Positions 1 through 11,940 of a DNA stretch of 64,000 nucleotides are shown here, piece by piece. This DNA is from Buddleja alternifolia (lineage: Eukaryota > Streptophyta > Magnoliopsida > Lamiales > Scrophulariaceae), in contig CM033397.1 in NCBI GenBank assembly GCA_019426215.1, forward strand, positions 26,786,480-26,850,479, in the 5' to 3' direction. Position 1 is the first letter of the stretch. Each line of letters starts with the position of its first letter. The notes under the pieces were generated by a model. The model ran no database searches and had not been told where the DNA came from. It saw only the letters and a program-made list of their open reading frames with translations. The position numbers and the translations under genes are program-made.

Positions 1-190
1 TCGAGTTTGTTTCTGAAGACCCATTTGGTACCAATGACTAGATGATCAGTGGGTCTTTTCACCAAAGTCCAAACTTGATTCTTTTTTAATTGAGCAAGTT
101 CTTCCTCCATAGCTTTTATCCAGGATTCATCATTAAGGGCTTCATCAATATTTCTTGGTTCGGTAAGGAAAGGAATGGACAACTACTAGT
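1..190 (-). pseudogene. copia reverse transcriptase, N-terminal fragment (element A)
   Basis: On the minus strand the first 180 bases translate to the start of a copia RT domain, with the recognisable stretch ALNDESWIKAMEEELAQL followed by NQVWTLV and GTKWVFRNKL, the conserved opening of the RVT_2 type domain. The catalytic YVDD region would lie outside the window. It follows the integrase C-terminal part directly. Because the family carries several stops upstream, this is part of a dead polyprotein even though this short stretch is open. Confidence 0.8.
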
Positions 191-1470
191 GTTGGGAGCA
201 TTTGTCCCATCTTGCCTTAAGCTGAACCTGGTGATAATCCAGCATTTGGATTTCCTAGGATGACATCTGTTGGATGACTAGAGGCATGCTTGAATTTTCT
301 TTGTCTGGAAGTTTCGGTCTCGGATGGTGCTTCCAACTCCTCTTCATTTACGAAATCAATGTTAATGTTATCATCTCTAACTAGAACTTCTAGATCTTTT
401 GGTGAAGTATCAGAGTTTGTGCAAGTGAAAGTACCAATTATTCCTACAGGTTCCGAGCTCAAAGATTCTTTGGCTATGGAAGGGTTAGTTTCATCAAAGG
501 TAACATGCATGGATTCCTGAATGGTTCTTTTACGTTTATTCAAAACACGATAACATTTGCTGCGAGTAGAGTAACCCATGAAAATTCCTTCATCACCCTT
601 GGAATCAAACTTTTTTAAATATTCTCTCTCATTCAGGATAAAACATTTGCATCCAAAGATACGAAAGTAGGATATGTTCGGAACTTTATCGTACCATAGT
701 TCAAAAGGGGTTTTCCTAATTAATGGCCTTGGAAATACTCGATTTAAAACATAACATGCAGTGTTCACGGGTTCCCCCCAAAAGCCGATGGGTAAGTCAT
801 ATTCATGAAGCATGGTTCTAGCTGTTTCTTGTAAAACTCGATTTTTCCTTTCTCCAACCCCGTTTTGTTAAGGAGTCTTAGGTGAAGAGAAATTGTGATT
901 GTATCCATTTTCTTCACAGAAGATAGTGAAGTTGTTTTCCTCAAATTCAGTGCCATGGTCACTACAAATGCGTTTGATGGAAATTCCTTTTTCATTTTGC
1001 AAACATTTAGTGGAGGGAATGAAAGAATTCAAAGCTTCACTTTTGTGGGCTAGAAACATTGCCCAAGTGAAAGGAGTGTAGTCATCTACAATTACGAAGG
1101 CATATTTCTTACCTGCCATGGTTGCGGTCTTCATTTGTCCAAAAAGGTCCAAATGGAGAAGTTCCAAAAGGCCGGAGGTAGAAATATCGCGCTTTGGTTT
1201 GAAAGAGCTCTTGACCTACTTCCCTTTCTGACATGGATCACAAATCTTATTTTTAATAAAGGAAATTTCGGGAATATCTCTGACAAGATCCTTTCTGGAT
1301 AGGTGAGTGAGAAGCTCCATGTTAGCATGTCCCATCCTTCGGTACCAGATCCAAGTACCATCATCTGCAGCTACCAGACACTTGACATCTTGTTTGGTAA
1401 GTTCATCAAGATTTATACAATAGACATTTCCATCATGAAAGGCATTAAAGATTAATGTATCATTTTTCAA
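191..1470 (-). pseudogene. copia integrase with GAG-pre-integrase domain, broken (element A)
   Basis: Minus-strand fragments cover the integrase. Bases 1470-1216 encode the zinc-binding N-terminal part (WIWYRRMGHANMELL ... CDPCQKG). Bases 1167-868 encode the first half of the core, with LDLFG and VIVDDYTPFTW around the first catalytic Asp and SDHGTEFE around the second. Bases 813-217 encode the end of the core and the C-terminal region (GFWGEPVNTACYVLNRV, FGCKCFILNE, ESMHVTFDE). Between 868 and 813 the frame shifts. The first zinc-ligand His of the usual WHRR motif is Tyr here. The product would be the enzyme inserting the cDNA into the genome; this copy cannot encode a whole one. Confidence 0.85.
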
Positions 1471-3373
1471 AATGGAACAGTGAGTTGGATAAAATTGAAC
1501 TTGGTAACCTTGTCACAGAATTGGCTAATACTAAGAAGGTATGTTTCAAACCTTCTACCAAGCAAACTTCCTCAATAATGGTGGATCCATTCTTACCAAT
1601 GGATCCCTTACCTTTAATGCTTCCTTTTGTGTTATCAGCGAAGGAGACTTTTCCACCAGCGAAATCGTTTAGAGTAATGAATTTTGATGTGTCTCCTGTC
1701 ATATGCCTGGAACATCCACTATCCAAGAACCACTTATTTTTTTAGATTTGGTTCCGAGACGAATTATGCATTGATTGCTATAATTTCTTAGGTACCCATT
1801 TCTCAGTGGGTCTTGCAAGGTTAGCATAATTGAGTTTTTGAACCCAAATAAGTTTAGCACCAATATCTTGTTTCACAAAACATCTTCGAGAGATATGACC
1901 AGTTTTACCACAAGCATGACAAGTTTTCCGTTGGAATTTTCCATAAGGTTGTCTTATATTCTGATTTTGCCCTCTAAAAATTTTTGTACCGAAGCTTTGA
2001 GAAATATTTGATGAGAGGTTTTGATGAGGAGAGTGCATGATATCTTTGCCTTTGATAGTCCTTTTAAGATCTTAAATTTATTTCCAAATCGAAATGTTTT
2101 TCTTAGTGAGATAATCTCTTTCTTTTTCAAGACAGAGTTTATCTTCAGTAAGGTTTTTAATGCAAAGTTCCAATTTTTCTTTTTCAAAAAGAGATTTTGT
2201 GAGACTTTCTTGGAGGAGTTTGTTTTTGTAGATTAAGTTATCGATTTTTTTTTCATGATTTTTAATGATATCAAGCACGTTTTGACTCTCATTAAAATCA
2301 TCATCAATATTTAATTCAAGATTGGATTTTAGTAGATACCTGTTTGTTGACCATGAGACAGTCATCCTCATCATCCAAGTTCACAGTTTTCGATTCATCC
2401 CAAGGGGAGGATAAGGCTCGTTGTTTGGAACTTCCATCCGTTCTCTGGAACTTCTTTAGTTTCGGACAATCTGGTCGAATGTGACCTGGTTCAAAACATT
2501 CATGGCACACGATTTGTTGTTTTTATGTGGGTCCCATTCTTTGAGGTTGTTTCTGGGATTGCGTTGGAACTTCTGACTTTGCTTAAGGGATTGAAGACGT
2601 CTAGTGACCATTGCCATCTCTTCACCAAACTGTTCATCACTCATCTCTTCTGGTTCAAAGATGTCGGTAGAAAAAGTAATAGATTTTTAAGTTTTAGAGA
2701 TGGAGCTTTCTTCCTTGGACATTAAGGTCATTTCATGTGAAGTGAGAGATCCAATGAGTTCTCCCATAGTCATGACATTTAAATCTTTTGCTTCATGTAT
2801 GGCAGTGACTTTAGGAGTCCATTCCATGGGGAGAGATCTCAGTATCTTCTGGATTTGCTTAATTTCTGGAAAGGTTTTTCCAAGACCAAACATAGGGTTT
2901 ATGACTTGCACGACACGAGTGTACATCTGACTGATGGTTTCATCAAATTTCATTTGGAAAATCTCGTACTGGTGAACTAATAAAGCCACCATTTCTTGTC
3001 TCACTTGATTTGTGCCTTCATAGGTGACTTGTAGCATGTCCTACATTTGTTTGACTGAAGTACACGTACTAACGAGGTTGTACTCATCTTTGGTGAAAGC
3101 ATAAGCTAGGATGTTTTTAGCTTTAGCGTTCATTTGTAATGCCTTCTCATCATTATCTTCATAGTCATCCCACTCCTTGGGAACATTTCTTCCGTTGATT
3201 ATCTTTGTAGGAATCGTTGGTCCTTTGATGATAATTTTCCATAGTTTAAAGTCAATAGAGATTACATATTTCTTCATTCGGTCCTTCCAGACTGCATAGT
3301 TAGATCCGTCAAAGAGTGGTGAGCAAGAATGTGATTGCCCCTCTGCATGAATATCGGCAATGGAGAGGGCCAT
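1460..3373 (-). pseudogene. copia gag and protease region, broken (element A)
   Basis: Starts at the ATG at 3373 (MALSIADIHAEGQSHS), 47 bases after the primer site. A single TAG near 3041 separates it from the continuation 3037-2687, where the context suggests Trp was lost. Then come a CCHC knuckle CHECFEPGHIRPDC (2507-2466), a Lys/Glu-rich coiled coil (about 2374-2080), a second knuckle CHACGKTGHISRRC (1921-1880), and the aspartic protease motif DSGCSRHMTG (about 1723-1694). The protease remnant continues to 1460. Frameshifts lie near 2510, 2316 and 2080. Gag forms the particle and binds RNA; the protease would process the polyprotein. Element E carries the same modules, more deleted. Confidence 0.85.
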
Positions 3374-3419
3374 GTGGATCTTCCAACTCGGGTGGTTAAA
3401 CCCTTAGAATTGAGCCACC

Positions 3420-3435
3420 TGGCTCTGATGCCAAA
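3420..3435 (-). promoter_or_regulatory. primer binding site of element A (initiator tRNA-Met type)
   Basis: Directly inside the LTR, minus strand reads TTTGGCATCAGAGCC, one base away from the usual copia primer site TGGTATCAGAGC, complementary to the 3' end of initiator tRNA-Met. The same variant follows the 5' LTR of element E (59158-59171). Confidence 0.85.
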
Positions 3436-4204
3436 TGTAACTTACGAATTGCCTAAGAGGGGGGCGAATTAGGTATTTAAAATTTTTTACAGCGGAACTT
3501 AATAAGTACCAAAATTAAAACTGCATAATACTTTTTATTGAAAGATAAACGGTGGAACATATAAGTTCCAAAAACAAGTTCCAGAACGAAACACAAAAAA
3601 GATAATGTTATTTAAAAGAAACAAACACACTCGATATGAGGATTGAGTAACGCTCAAAAGATCCTAGAGACTGGGTGTGGAACCAGATGGAATTTTCACA
3701 CAACTACTCTAATGGATTACAAAGAGACTTGACTCCAAAAAACTCCTCGCTAATCACTCGTGTTTGTTGATTGGAACTCTGAAGCAGCGACTGGTACTTC
3801 TTCTTCCTCACTGGAACTGAAGATTTTACCTAACAAGAACAATTACTCGTAATGAGAGTAATCTTAAGAATACTTCAAAATTCGTGCCCTTAATGAGTAT
3901 AAAACTACTAGTATATATAAGAGAAGAGATGATAGAAGAATATGCAGATTTGAAGAATGGCTCTTTCTATATTTAAGTTTAACTAATACTTTCTAATTGC
4001 TAACCGATTTTTAAGCAATTAAAGAAGATTTGATTTACTTCCCTTTTCCTGAAGAGGGTAGATTTGATGATATTCCTTTCATTTGATTACATCATTTTCC
4101 TTAAATGCATTTTTGCGAAAAACAAGGAAAGGAATAGTTATGCTAAAATGAAATTTCCTTGTCATTGTCAAAATTAGTCCGATTGCTTTCCAAAAAGGTC
4201 AACA
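3436..4204 (-). repeat. 5' LTR of element A
   Basis: About 769 bp. Minus-strand start TGTTGACCTTTTTGG at 4204 and end GTTACA at 3436 match the ends of the element E LTRs (58087, 59156). The minus strand also shares blocks such as TTCCAGTGAGGAAG with E. It is shorter than the 1.07-kb LTRs of E, so the U3 portion differs or is deleted. It lies inside the 3' LTR of element B. Confidence 0.85.
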
Positions 4205-5631
4205 ATCAAAAAGATTTGCTTTTGATTCTTTTCCAATTTTAATTTTTTTAATTCTTTTCAAATTTTAAGACTTGCTTTTGTAAACTTAACTTAGACAATA
4301 GTTTTGAGTGCTTGATAAAAAAGATAAGACGCTCAACACTTATATCCGGGTTAGAACAGCAGAAGATTTATACAAGTCTATATGATGCAACAAATTAAGC
4401 GCTTAGAAATAGTTTAGTTGATCTTAGTGATTTGGTAATTGTATGCTTTATGATAATGTATGATGTGATAAATAAAGCAATAAAATAGTAAGTAAATAAG
4501 ACACAATAATTTGTAAGGTTCACTGGGTTTATGTAATCCCAGCTACATCCTTCTACTCCTTTCCACACAGGAGGAATCCACTAAATGATTTACGAGGTTT
4601 CACAAAGACAACTTCAACATAATAGCAAATTGTTGAAGACTTGATCTCGAGTTCCCTGATCACAAAGATTTCAACTCGGCTAAGATCTGCTTCTGACAAT
4701 GCTTCTTCCACACAGAAATAATACTTGTCTATCAATAACTTCGTCACTCAGATTGTAGAGGTTGATGGGTTTTATCAAGGTTTATTTATTTTGAAAAGTC
4801 CAAACACTTTTGGAATATCTCTTTAAAGGATGATTGTTCTTGGAAAGATGTAAGAGATATTGATTTGGCTGTAGAGATGTAAAAGCTCAAAAAGATTTTG
4901 GCTATGGAGATTTCGAGCTTTGAGAATGTATATAAATTTCAACAACGTAAGTGAATAATTCTTGGTTGTTTTGGTATGAGCTCTGAGTATCTATTTATAG
5001 TCTCTTCTAAGGATTTGTCCATTCGACATATGCAGGAATGTGTGAAGCAGGAGGCGCGTGAAACAGTCTTTTTCTGACATCTCTAAAAATTCTACTGCAC
5101 AGAGTGGGTAGCAGACCTACTTTGAGTTGATAGCCAATAGAAAGGCTTATCCGTACCGTCAATAGTCCTTATCACATTTAATGCTCTAATCAAGCATTTC
5201 ATGAATTTGAATTTATTTCCCGTTGGAAATAAATGTCCGTTGATGATTGGCTTAAATAGCTTATTGACTTAGGATTAAATTCAGGTGTTGATAGGCGCTT
5301 ATGGCGTTTATCATTCAAAATTGATTCTCTAGTGATTTGTTAGCCGCTTAAAGAATCCTTCATCTTCAAGGTCTTCAGACGCTTATCTCCGATTTAACAT
5401 TGATAGACTCACCTAGATTTCTATCATAGCTCAATCGCTAGATACTAGTCTAAAGCCATAAAGATAAAAGCCTTAACTAAAAATTACAACTCGATAACTT
5501 TAAACGCTTATACATATTCTAATAAAGGTAAAACTTACATATCATTGTCATCATCAAAAGGTAAAGCCCAATGATAATATAAAAGCCTATTCTTGTCATC
5601 ATCAAAACTTCTAACATGAATTTTCCTAGCA
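4205..5631 (-). repeat. 3' LTR of element B, truncated by element A
   Basis: Bases 4249-5631 match 24220-25611 almost colinearly (for example the block around AGTTTTGAGTGCTTGAT and the later GAGTTCCCTGATCACAAAG). The minus-strand start is TGCTAGG at 5631, against TGTTAGG in the other LTR. A minus-strand TATAAATAG lies near 4993. The last part of the LTR (corresponding to 24166-24215) is cut off by insertion of A at 4204. Bases 4205-4248 do not align clearly with the other LTR. Confidence 0.82.
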
Positions 5632-5645
5632 ATTTTCCCCTTTTT
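5632..5645 (-). promoter_or_regulatory. polypurine tract of element B
   Basis: Minus strand AAAAAGGGGAAAAT sits immediately before the 3' LTR start, the position and composition of a plus-strand DNA primer for reverse transcription. Confidence 0.75.
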
Positions 5646-5792
5646 AATGATGTCGAGACCTTAACTCTTTTATAGTCGAAGAGCTAGACAGATTACCAAA
5701 GATAATATAAAATTTGCGTTTAAATGTTAAAGGTTAGCTATAAGTTAGTATATATATAGCCGGGAACGAGATGTTTCAGCAAAATCATTCAT

Positions 5793-6600
5793 TTAATATA
5801 TCATTAAGTACAATGAAAACATAAAGTGCTTAATAGGATATAAACAATGATGTTCTAGTTCTTTCTCTTGGTTGAGGAAGTTTGTAGTTTCTTCGGGTAT
5901 TGCTTCTTTTGCTCTTGTTTGAAGAGGATCTCTGCAAACTTCCATAACCTGTCGTTTGCTTCCCTCGTCTTTTTGTGATGATGTTGGCAAATTGTACATG
6001 TCCCATTCTTTCAGCCAACTCCTCGAAATTGTGGAGGCGCTTGTGCCAGATTACATTGTCGATTCCCAGTTCACATAATAGTTTTTCAAAAATCTCATAA
6101 GATCTTGTGATTGGGCTCTATTTGGATGGATGTTAATGGGCACACAAGCGGCAAACGGCGGAATTCCTAACTCTTCAAGTAGCTTAACTGAGAAGTCTGG
6201 AATTGGGTAACCTTTACAGAAACGAGGTTTACGCTTTTTGAGGACAACCTGCTGGATTGTTTTAATGGCATTTTACAGGTCTTCCCAGCTCTTGTCATAA
6301 GAGCTTGCCAAGCTCTTGGACTTACCCTTTTCCCCCTTCTTGACATCAGTATCAAGAGGTGCTTTAGATGAGAGAATCTTGGATATTTCTTGGGGAAGAA
6401 GCTTTACTTCATCTATCAGGAGAGTTACTTGAGCAACTATACTCTTAGCTGCTGAGTTGGAAAGAGAGTGACGATCAGCGTCTGCAGTTGCATTCTCGGC
6501 AAGCGTCCGGTTGACGCAATCAGAAAGATCTTTGACAAGCGGTGTAATCTGTTTCATAATATTAATAGTGTAGGTATTGGAAACATTCTGCACATCATTT
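5793..6600 (-). pseudogene. C-terminal part of element B's extra (env-position) ORF
   Basis: Two open stretches remain. Bases 6593-6273 encode a Ser/Lys/Ala-rich, helix-prone piece (starts MQNVSNTYTINIMKQI; contains LLIDEVKLLPQEISKIL and KKGEKGKSK) that could form a coiled coil. Bases 6018-5830 encode a basic tail (ERMGHVQFANIITKRRGKQ and an Arg/Ser/Lys-rich end). They are separated by a frameshifted stretch. No catalytic motif is visible. It lies just upstream of the polypurine tract, so it would be the end of the element's last ORF. Function unknown; an envelope-like label would be positional only. Confidence 0.55.
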
Positions 6601-7189
6601 AGTTGATTTCTTTTGACTTGATAGAGAAGTGAACCGCTTGTTTCTTCTACGCATGAACAAGAACCCTTGATATCATGGAGAGAGCTCTAACCTGCCGTTT
6701 TGAAGTCCGGATCATGGTCACTGTCTGAGTCAATGGAGGAGTGCGCCTGAATGGCAAATAGTTCATTGGAAGCAACCACTTTGCCACACACGGGATCCCT
6801 TACGAGAGGTTTCTCCAAAGTAATGATGGGTTTCTTTTCTAGAAGAGCAGCGTCTAGAGCATGAAATTATGCAGAATCCATAGCAGCTCCATCGGCCTTA
6901 GCGCTTGAGAATTTTTCAACAATGACTGAAGAGAAAGTGCTGGTAGGGGCTTCTTCCTCGAAAATTGTCTCCACGTCCTTCTCAAAAGATGCTTCTCGGA
7001 CAACAGGAATAAGAGTATCTATAAATCAAACGTAAAATTGTCAAGAAGTGGAGTTGAAGAATAATACTTACGAAAATTTGAGAGCCACTGCAACGAGGAA
7101 ATTAAAGATGATTCTGGAATGATCTCTGCAGACGTCATTCCTATCATTGGCATAACATCCAGCCATGGAATATTTTCTGAAGTGGAGAG
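6601..7189 (-). other. degraded linker of element B's extra ORF
   Basis: No open frame over 60 codons. Short minus-strand pieces between the 314-codon ORF and the C-terminal remnants are Ser/Glu/Ala-rich, as expected for a decayed linker of the same long ORF. No other feature is seen here. Confidence 0.4.
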
Positions 7190-8134
7190 CTAGAGTAATT
7201 CTTGGGAAAATACAGAAAGTGGGCTTTCTCTAGCGGCTACCCACATAGGACCAATAGCATCAATATGATAAACCAGAGTTAACCTGGCGCTTGACCTTGG
7301 AATAAAGAACAGAGACGAATTGGTTTTCTCCTTGCTGAAATACAGCAACCTATCTGCTGGCAAGTCTGGAAGATTAGAAATGTAATGCTTGCAGTAGTCC
7401 TCTAAGTATGGCAAAACAGCGTGAGTAAGCGCTGGGCTACAATGCCCTTCGAGCAAACTGATTACCCTCTGGTAATGAGCGCTTAACTCTTGGGGGTAGG
7501 AATCCAAAGATATGAAACCTGAGAAGGCATTAATAGTGGCCCTAGTTTCTGTGATAACGTTCTGAGTAAAGATGTGATCGAATATTTTCACAGCGTCTCT
7601 GAGTCTCATGCGATTAAAGAGAAACTCATAGCGCTGTTCAGTATCCACTTCCACATTAGCGCTTGAAGATTCACCACTAGGAGCACTGCTCTCATCTGGA
7701 ACAAGATTAGACTGATTGAGCTCGGCTAGCACTTGGCAAAGGGATTCTTCAACAGGCTGCTGAATAGCGGACAAAGATAGAATAGGTCCGAGGCACTGGA
7801 CTCTAGAATTAAGGCAATATCGGGCAAAGCATTTGCATTTGTCATGAATAGCTTGATTAAACAATACTGGGTTGGTAACCATTTCTTCAACAGTATGGCG
7901 CTTCAAGTCATATGCCTCGACTAATTCAGCTTTTTTAATGAGCCATTCTGAATCGGCTGCAATGATAGCTCTAAATCCTCGATCATGAATTTTTTTGAAG
8001 GCGAGGAACCGCTGGAGATCTGGACTGTAATCTCTGTACCACACTCTTTCGGAGTATAGTTGCGCTTCTCGGGAAATCATTTGGTTCAAATCTGCTGGCT
8101 TGTCAGGAATTGTGATTCCTTTAGCTTTCCACAA
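7190..8134 (-). pseudogene. central part of element B's extra ORF (314 open codons)
   Basis: The longest open stretch of the region between RNase H and the 3' LTR. The protein begins WKAKGITIPDKPADLNQMIS in an ORF that probably continued upstream. It is soluble-looking and rich in Leu, Ser, Glu and Arg. It has an acidic Ser-rich linker (about residues 135-165, NLVPDESSAPSGESSSANVE) between two helix-rich parts. I see no zinc finger, membrane segment or hydrolase motif. It lies in the slot where SIRE-type copia elements carry an env-like ORF, but nothing shows an envelope function. I do not recognise the family. Confidence 0.6.
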
Positions 8135-8230
8135 GCAGAGGGGTTGCGAACTCTCAAGATTGGAGTAGTGAGCGACCTTCTCGGGGTAGTGAGAGTAGCC
8201 AAGCTTATTGAGTGTCTCCTCACTTGGCCT

Positions 8231-9180
8231 CTAAGGAATATGAGAATAATTATCATAAAAGTTGAGCGTCTCATTCCATGGCAGCCTTACCTCTGGTTCA
8301 CTATGTAGATAAGCATCATAGTATGCAGAATCAACCTCAGCTAAAGTCCTTTGCACGGGCTTGGGAGCCTTTTGGGGCTTAGGAGGTTTAGAGGCTGCAA
8401 TATCAGCAAGAATATCGACCAAAGTCCTTTTAGGGACTTTCTCTTCTGCAATACTGGTAGAAGACTTAAATTTAGAAGACTTGGATTTCTTAGTCTTCTT
8501 AGACTTCTTCTGAGGAGGAGTTGGATCTTCAGATGCAATTCTAATGAGCTCCTCTTTCTGAGCCTCTGTCAATTCTTCATTAAAAAGAATTTGGGAAAAC
8601 CAGGCATCATACTCAATTGCTTCTTGAATACAGTGCTCAACACGGACATACCTTCTTTAAAATTTCCATGCGGAACATAGTCTTCATTGAGTAAAGTCTG
8701 AGGGAGAGCTGAGTGGTCTATGTCTCGATCTAATGCCAACCAATGCCTAGCGGCTGATCCACCCACTGTGTATGGGAGATAATCTTCAGCGATTGCAGCA
8801 ACCTCTTAAGCGATTGCCACAACAGTAGAGAGATCAACATCTAACTCCACTGACATGCTCTCAAAAACAGGTGCAGCAGCTTGTGCTTCAACGTCAACTT
8901 CTGAAGGAGCTGAAAGAGAGAAACACACCTTAAGAACTAAATTTTCTACAGAAGGTAGAAAATCGAGAGAAGGACTTGGTAGAAGAAATTTCTTACCCTG
9001 AGCGCTAGTCTCAGCAACGGGCTCCAGAGGATGAACTTGGGGTTCACTAGCCTCAAGCTCCTTTTGCAAATCAGCTTGAGCGGCTGATAGTTCTTCTTGA
9101 GCGTCGGATGCTCGATTAGATTTTGCACTTGGCTCTACGGGAGCACTTAACAGGGCACTTGACTGTGGGATACCACGAGG
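8231..9180 (-). pseudogene. Lys/Ser/Glu-rich middle part of element B's extra ORF
   Basis: Overlapping minus-strand frames at 9069-8806, 8766-8569 and 8572-8231 are consecutive pieces of one protein with frameshifts near 8570 and a stop near 8806. The composition is low complexity: acidic/Ala/Pro at 9130-8810, and a strongly basic run (KKSKKTKKSKSSKFKSS) near 8500, which could act as a nuclear-localisation or nucleic-acid-binding stretch (inference). The pieces join the 9.2-10.3 kb N-terminal part to the 7.2-8.1 kb part. No known domain is recognised. Confidence 0.55.
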
Positions 9181-9181
9181 A

Positions 9182-10350
9182 TCAATTTATTTTTCTAGCT
9201 GTTTGAGTACGAATCTTTTGATGTGTTAAAGATGCAGATTTTTCACGAGCGGTGGTAACGTAAATTACCTCAAATTTAGCTGGAAGTGATCCAATTGTCT
9301 TCTGCCACTTAAGAGCTTCTATTTGCTCTTCTTCCTCGACATCCTTCTGGAAATGAACGGGTGAAGGAGGAAAGAATGACGGTTTCTTTCTCTTCAACTT
9401 CTTGGAAGGCGCATTCGGAGCCACCTTGGACTTCTTAACGTTCAAACCCAATACAACGTCTACTGGGCGCTCTTCAGTGGGAGACGCTAATTCAGGATAA
9501 TCTTCGTAGAAATCAGCTATAGCAATTCTGTGCAGCACTTCATCCTCTTACTTCTTGCTCAGCTTTTCAGCTTTGCGTCTAGCGTATTCTTCCTTGGTAA
9601 ACGCAGCGCTACCGATCGTGGAAGGATGAAGAAGAGCGGAAATCATCTTTTTACCCAAAAATTTCTCGTTTGGAACAGTAGTTCTAGCTCTTGGAACATA
9701 GCCGCTGTGATACAGAATATAACTTAATAATAAGCCATAAGGTTTGGTGGGAGGCTTCTTCCCCAACATCGATACAACACGCTCAAAAATAAACCTAGGA
9801 CAATTAATTTGGTAATTCTTCATAATAGCCACCATCATCTGAAATTGAAGATGGCTAATCTTATCAAACAAACCGGCTCTGCACTCAAGAACCTTAGCAC
9901 AGATATCTGCCATTATTTAATACTTCGTCTTCAACTCCTTTTTCTTGAAATTGTGCGAGTATGAAGAATCATCTTTTAATTACATATGTTCCCAAACTAC
10001 AGAGAAAAATCCGACACCGACGTCAGAGGGTAAGATTCCTTCATTTGAAAGTTGAAAGAAATTGGGAACAAGATCAAAATTAAGGGTGAAGATAGTGTCG
10101 GGAAACTCCACGAATAAGTACGTGATAGAGAGACCATAATCGAAAAGCTGGGCATTCTCACAGAATTCTTTGAGAGTCTCTAAATGAAGTGGATAATGAC
10201 TGGTCATGAGAGATTTCAATTTTTGTTGTTCAAAGGAAAGAAAAATACTGGGAACTGGAAAGTTTTGTTAGGAGTAAAGCTAATCCCAGTCAACCAAGAA
10301 ACCTGGGTTCACATGAACTCAAGCCCGAGGATTTGGTGAAGAAGGAGTAG
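9182..10350 (-). pseudogene. N-terminal part of element B's extra ORF
   Basis: Bases 10219-9980, 9913-9548 and 9538-9182 are open minus-strand pieces in sequence. The first two look like a folded helical domain (LKEFCENAQLFDYGLSITYL; MADICAKVLECRAGLFDKIS; ISCPRF-like INCPRFIFERVVSMLGKK; KPYGLLLSYILYHSGYVP). This resembles the domain seen at the N-terminus of plant retrotransposon extra ORFs, where a leucine-rich helix pair precedes a PYG motif (family resemblance, not a search result). The third piece is basic and probably disordered. A start near 10350 follows about 150 bases after the last RNase H codons. Stops lie at 9980 and 9548. Confidence 0.5.
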
Positions 10351-10509
10351 CAACAGATTTGAGGATTTCTTGGGGGCCATTTTTAGAGAGGTTTGAAGAT
10401 ATGGAAGAAGTTAACTTTGTGAGAGAGAGAGTTTGTAGATAGCTCTTAGAAAATATGAGTGATGAAAGGAAAAGCTTCTGCAATTTCTTGAATTTATAGA
10501 TGAATAGGA

Positions 10510-11940
10510 AATAACTGCCATAAATAGGGGTTGGACCTAGGATTATACCATAATCTCTAAATTGTTGCCTCATCCATAACACTTGTGCACAACAACTTCC
10601 TGCAGCTACATACTCAGCTTCAGCGGTAGAGGTATCTATTGATTGTGGTTTCTTACTATGCCATAAAACTAACCTATCACCTAGAAATTGACATGTACCA
10701 CTAGTACTCTTACGATCAATTTTGCAACTGCAAAATCTGCATCTAAGTGATTAGTTCAAAAGGGGAGTCCCTTGGATACCATAAGCCCACATTTTGTGTG
10801 TCTTTTAGGTACTTAATGATCTTGTTGGCAGTAATTAAGTGTGACTCTTTAGGGTTAGATTGAAAATGTGCACACATGCATACCGAAAACATAATATCAG
10901 GTCTACTAGCAGTAAGATAAAGAAGTGATCCAATGATACCTCTATTTAGTGATATCAACTTTCTTCCCACTTTCATCTTTATCTAACTTAAGTGTTTAGC
11001 GCATTGAAATTTTTGATGATGATGCATTTTCCATACCAAATTTCTTAATCATATCGTGCGTATATTTAGCTTGGTTAATAAATATGCCATTAGGGAGTTG
11101 TTTAACTTGTAATCCTAAGAAGAAAGTTAATTCACCCATCATGCTCATTTCAAATTGTTCTTGCATCATTTTTGAAAATTTCCCAGACCGACGCTTATTA
11201 GTAGATCAAAACATAATATCATCAACATAAATTTGGACTAAGCGAATATCTTCGTCATTGGTAATTTTAAATAATGTTATATCCACGCTGCCTTTTGAAA
11301 AGCCTTTACCAATAAGAAAAATAGATTGAGTGTCATACCATGCTCGGGGTGCTTGCTTAAGCCCATAAAGTGCTTTATCTAGCGTGTAGACCATACCCTT
11401 ACCATGGCTGTTGATGAATCCTGGTGGTTGCTCCACGTAAATTGCTTAGAGTTTACCATTTAAAAAAGCACTCTTCACGTCCATCTGATACACCGTAAAC
11501 TTGTTGAACAGTGCATACGCTAGAAATATATGAATTGCTTCAAGAAGGGCGACCGGAGCATATGTCTCATCAAAATTAATACCTTCTTCATGGCAATATC
11601 CTTGAGTGACAAGTCTGTCTTTGTTCCTTATTACAATGCCATTCTCATCCATCTTATTTCTATAAACTCATCTAATCCCAATAACAGCTTGATGAGTTGG
11701 CCTTGGTACTAGTATCCAAACATTACTTCGCTCAAACTGCTTAAGCTCTTCTTGCATGGATTCAATCCAACTAGGATCACTTAACGCTTCATCCATTTTC
11801 TTTGGTTTCATTTGAGATAGGAAGCTTGCGAACATGGCCTCATTGAATGTAGCGGCCCTAGTCCCGACAGGCGCACCAATATCTCCAATTATCTGCTCTG
11901 GTGGATGATCATGCAGACATAGTCTATCTGGTTAAAACGG
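10510..11940 (-). pseudogene. copia reverse transcriptase and RNase H, broken (element B)
   Basis: Minus-strand pieces in order: 11652-11446 (FDETYAPVALLEAIHIFLAY ... MDVKSAFLNGKL), 11436-11206 (MEQPPGFI, ALYGLKQAPRAWYD and the catalytic YVDDIMF), 10976-10743 (GSLLYLTASRPDIMFSVCMC, KYLKDTQNVGLWY), then RNase H at about 10740-10510 (KIDRKSTSGTCQFLG, TSTAEAEYVAAGSCCAQ). These are standard copia RT-RNase H motifs, with stops or frameshifts between pieces. After DYGI near 10530 the usual RNase H tail (the TKHIDIR-type region) is missing, so the 3' end of pol looks deleted before the extra ORF begins. Confidence 0.85.

Larger units (their letters stand above)
1..4204 (-). mobile_element. Ty1/copia retrotransposon A, 5' portion (3' part beyond the window)
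   Basis: Read on the minus strand this is a copia element entering the window from its 5' LTR (right) and cut by the left window edge inside reverse transcriptase. Order on the minus strand is LTR 4204-3436, primer site, gag with two CCHC knuckles and a coiled coil, protease motif, integrase, RT start: the copia order (integrase before RT). Two zinc knuckles and the long gag suggest the SIRE/Maximus lineage (inference). Its LTR and gag match element E at 58087-62982, so they are one family in opposite orientation. The LTR start abuts sequence of element B's LTR, so A inserted into B. The A TSD cannot be checked because the other end is outside. Confidence 0.88.

Noticed and set aside
4553..4747. 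64-codon minus ORF in the element B LTR
   Set aside because: The same region in the other LTR (24540-24740) is not open; LTR sequence, not a gene.
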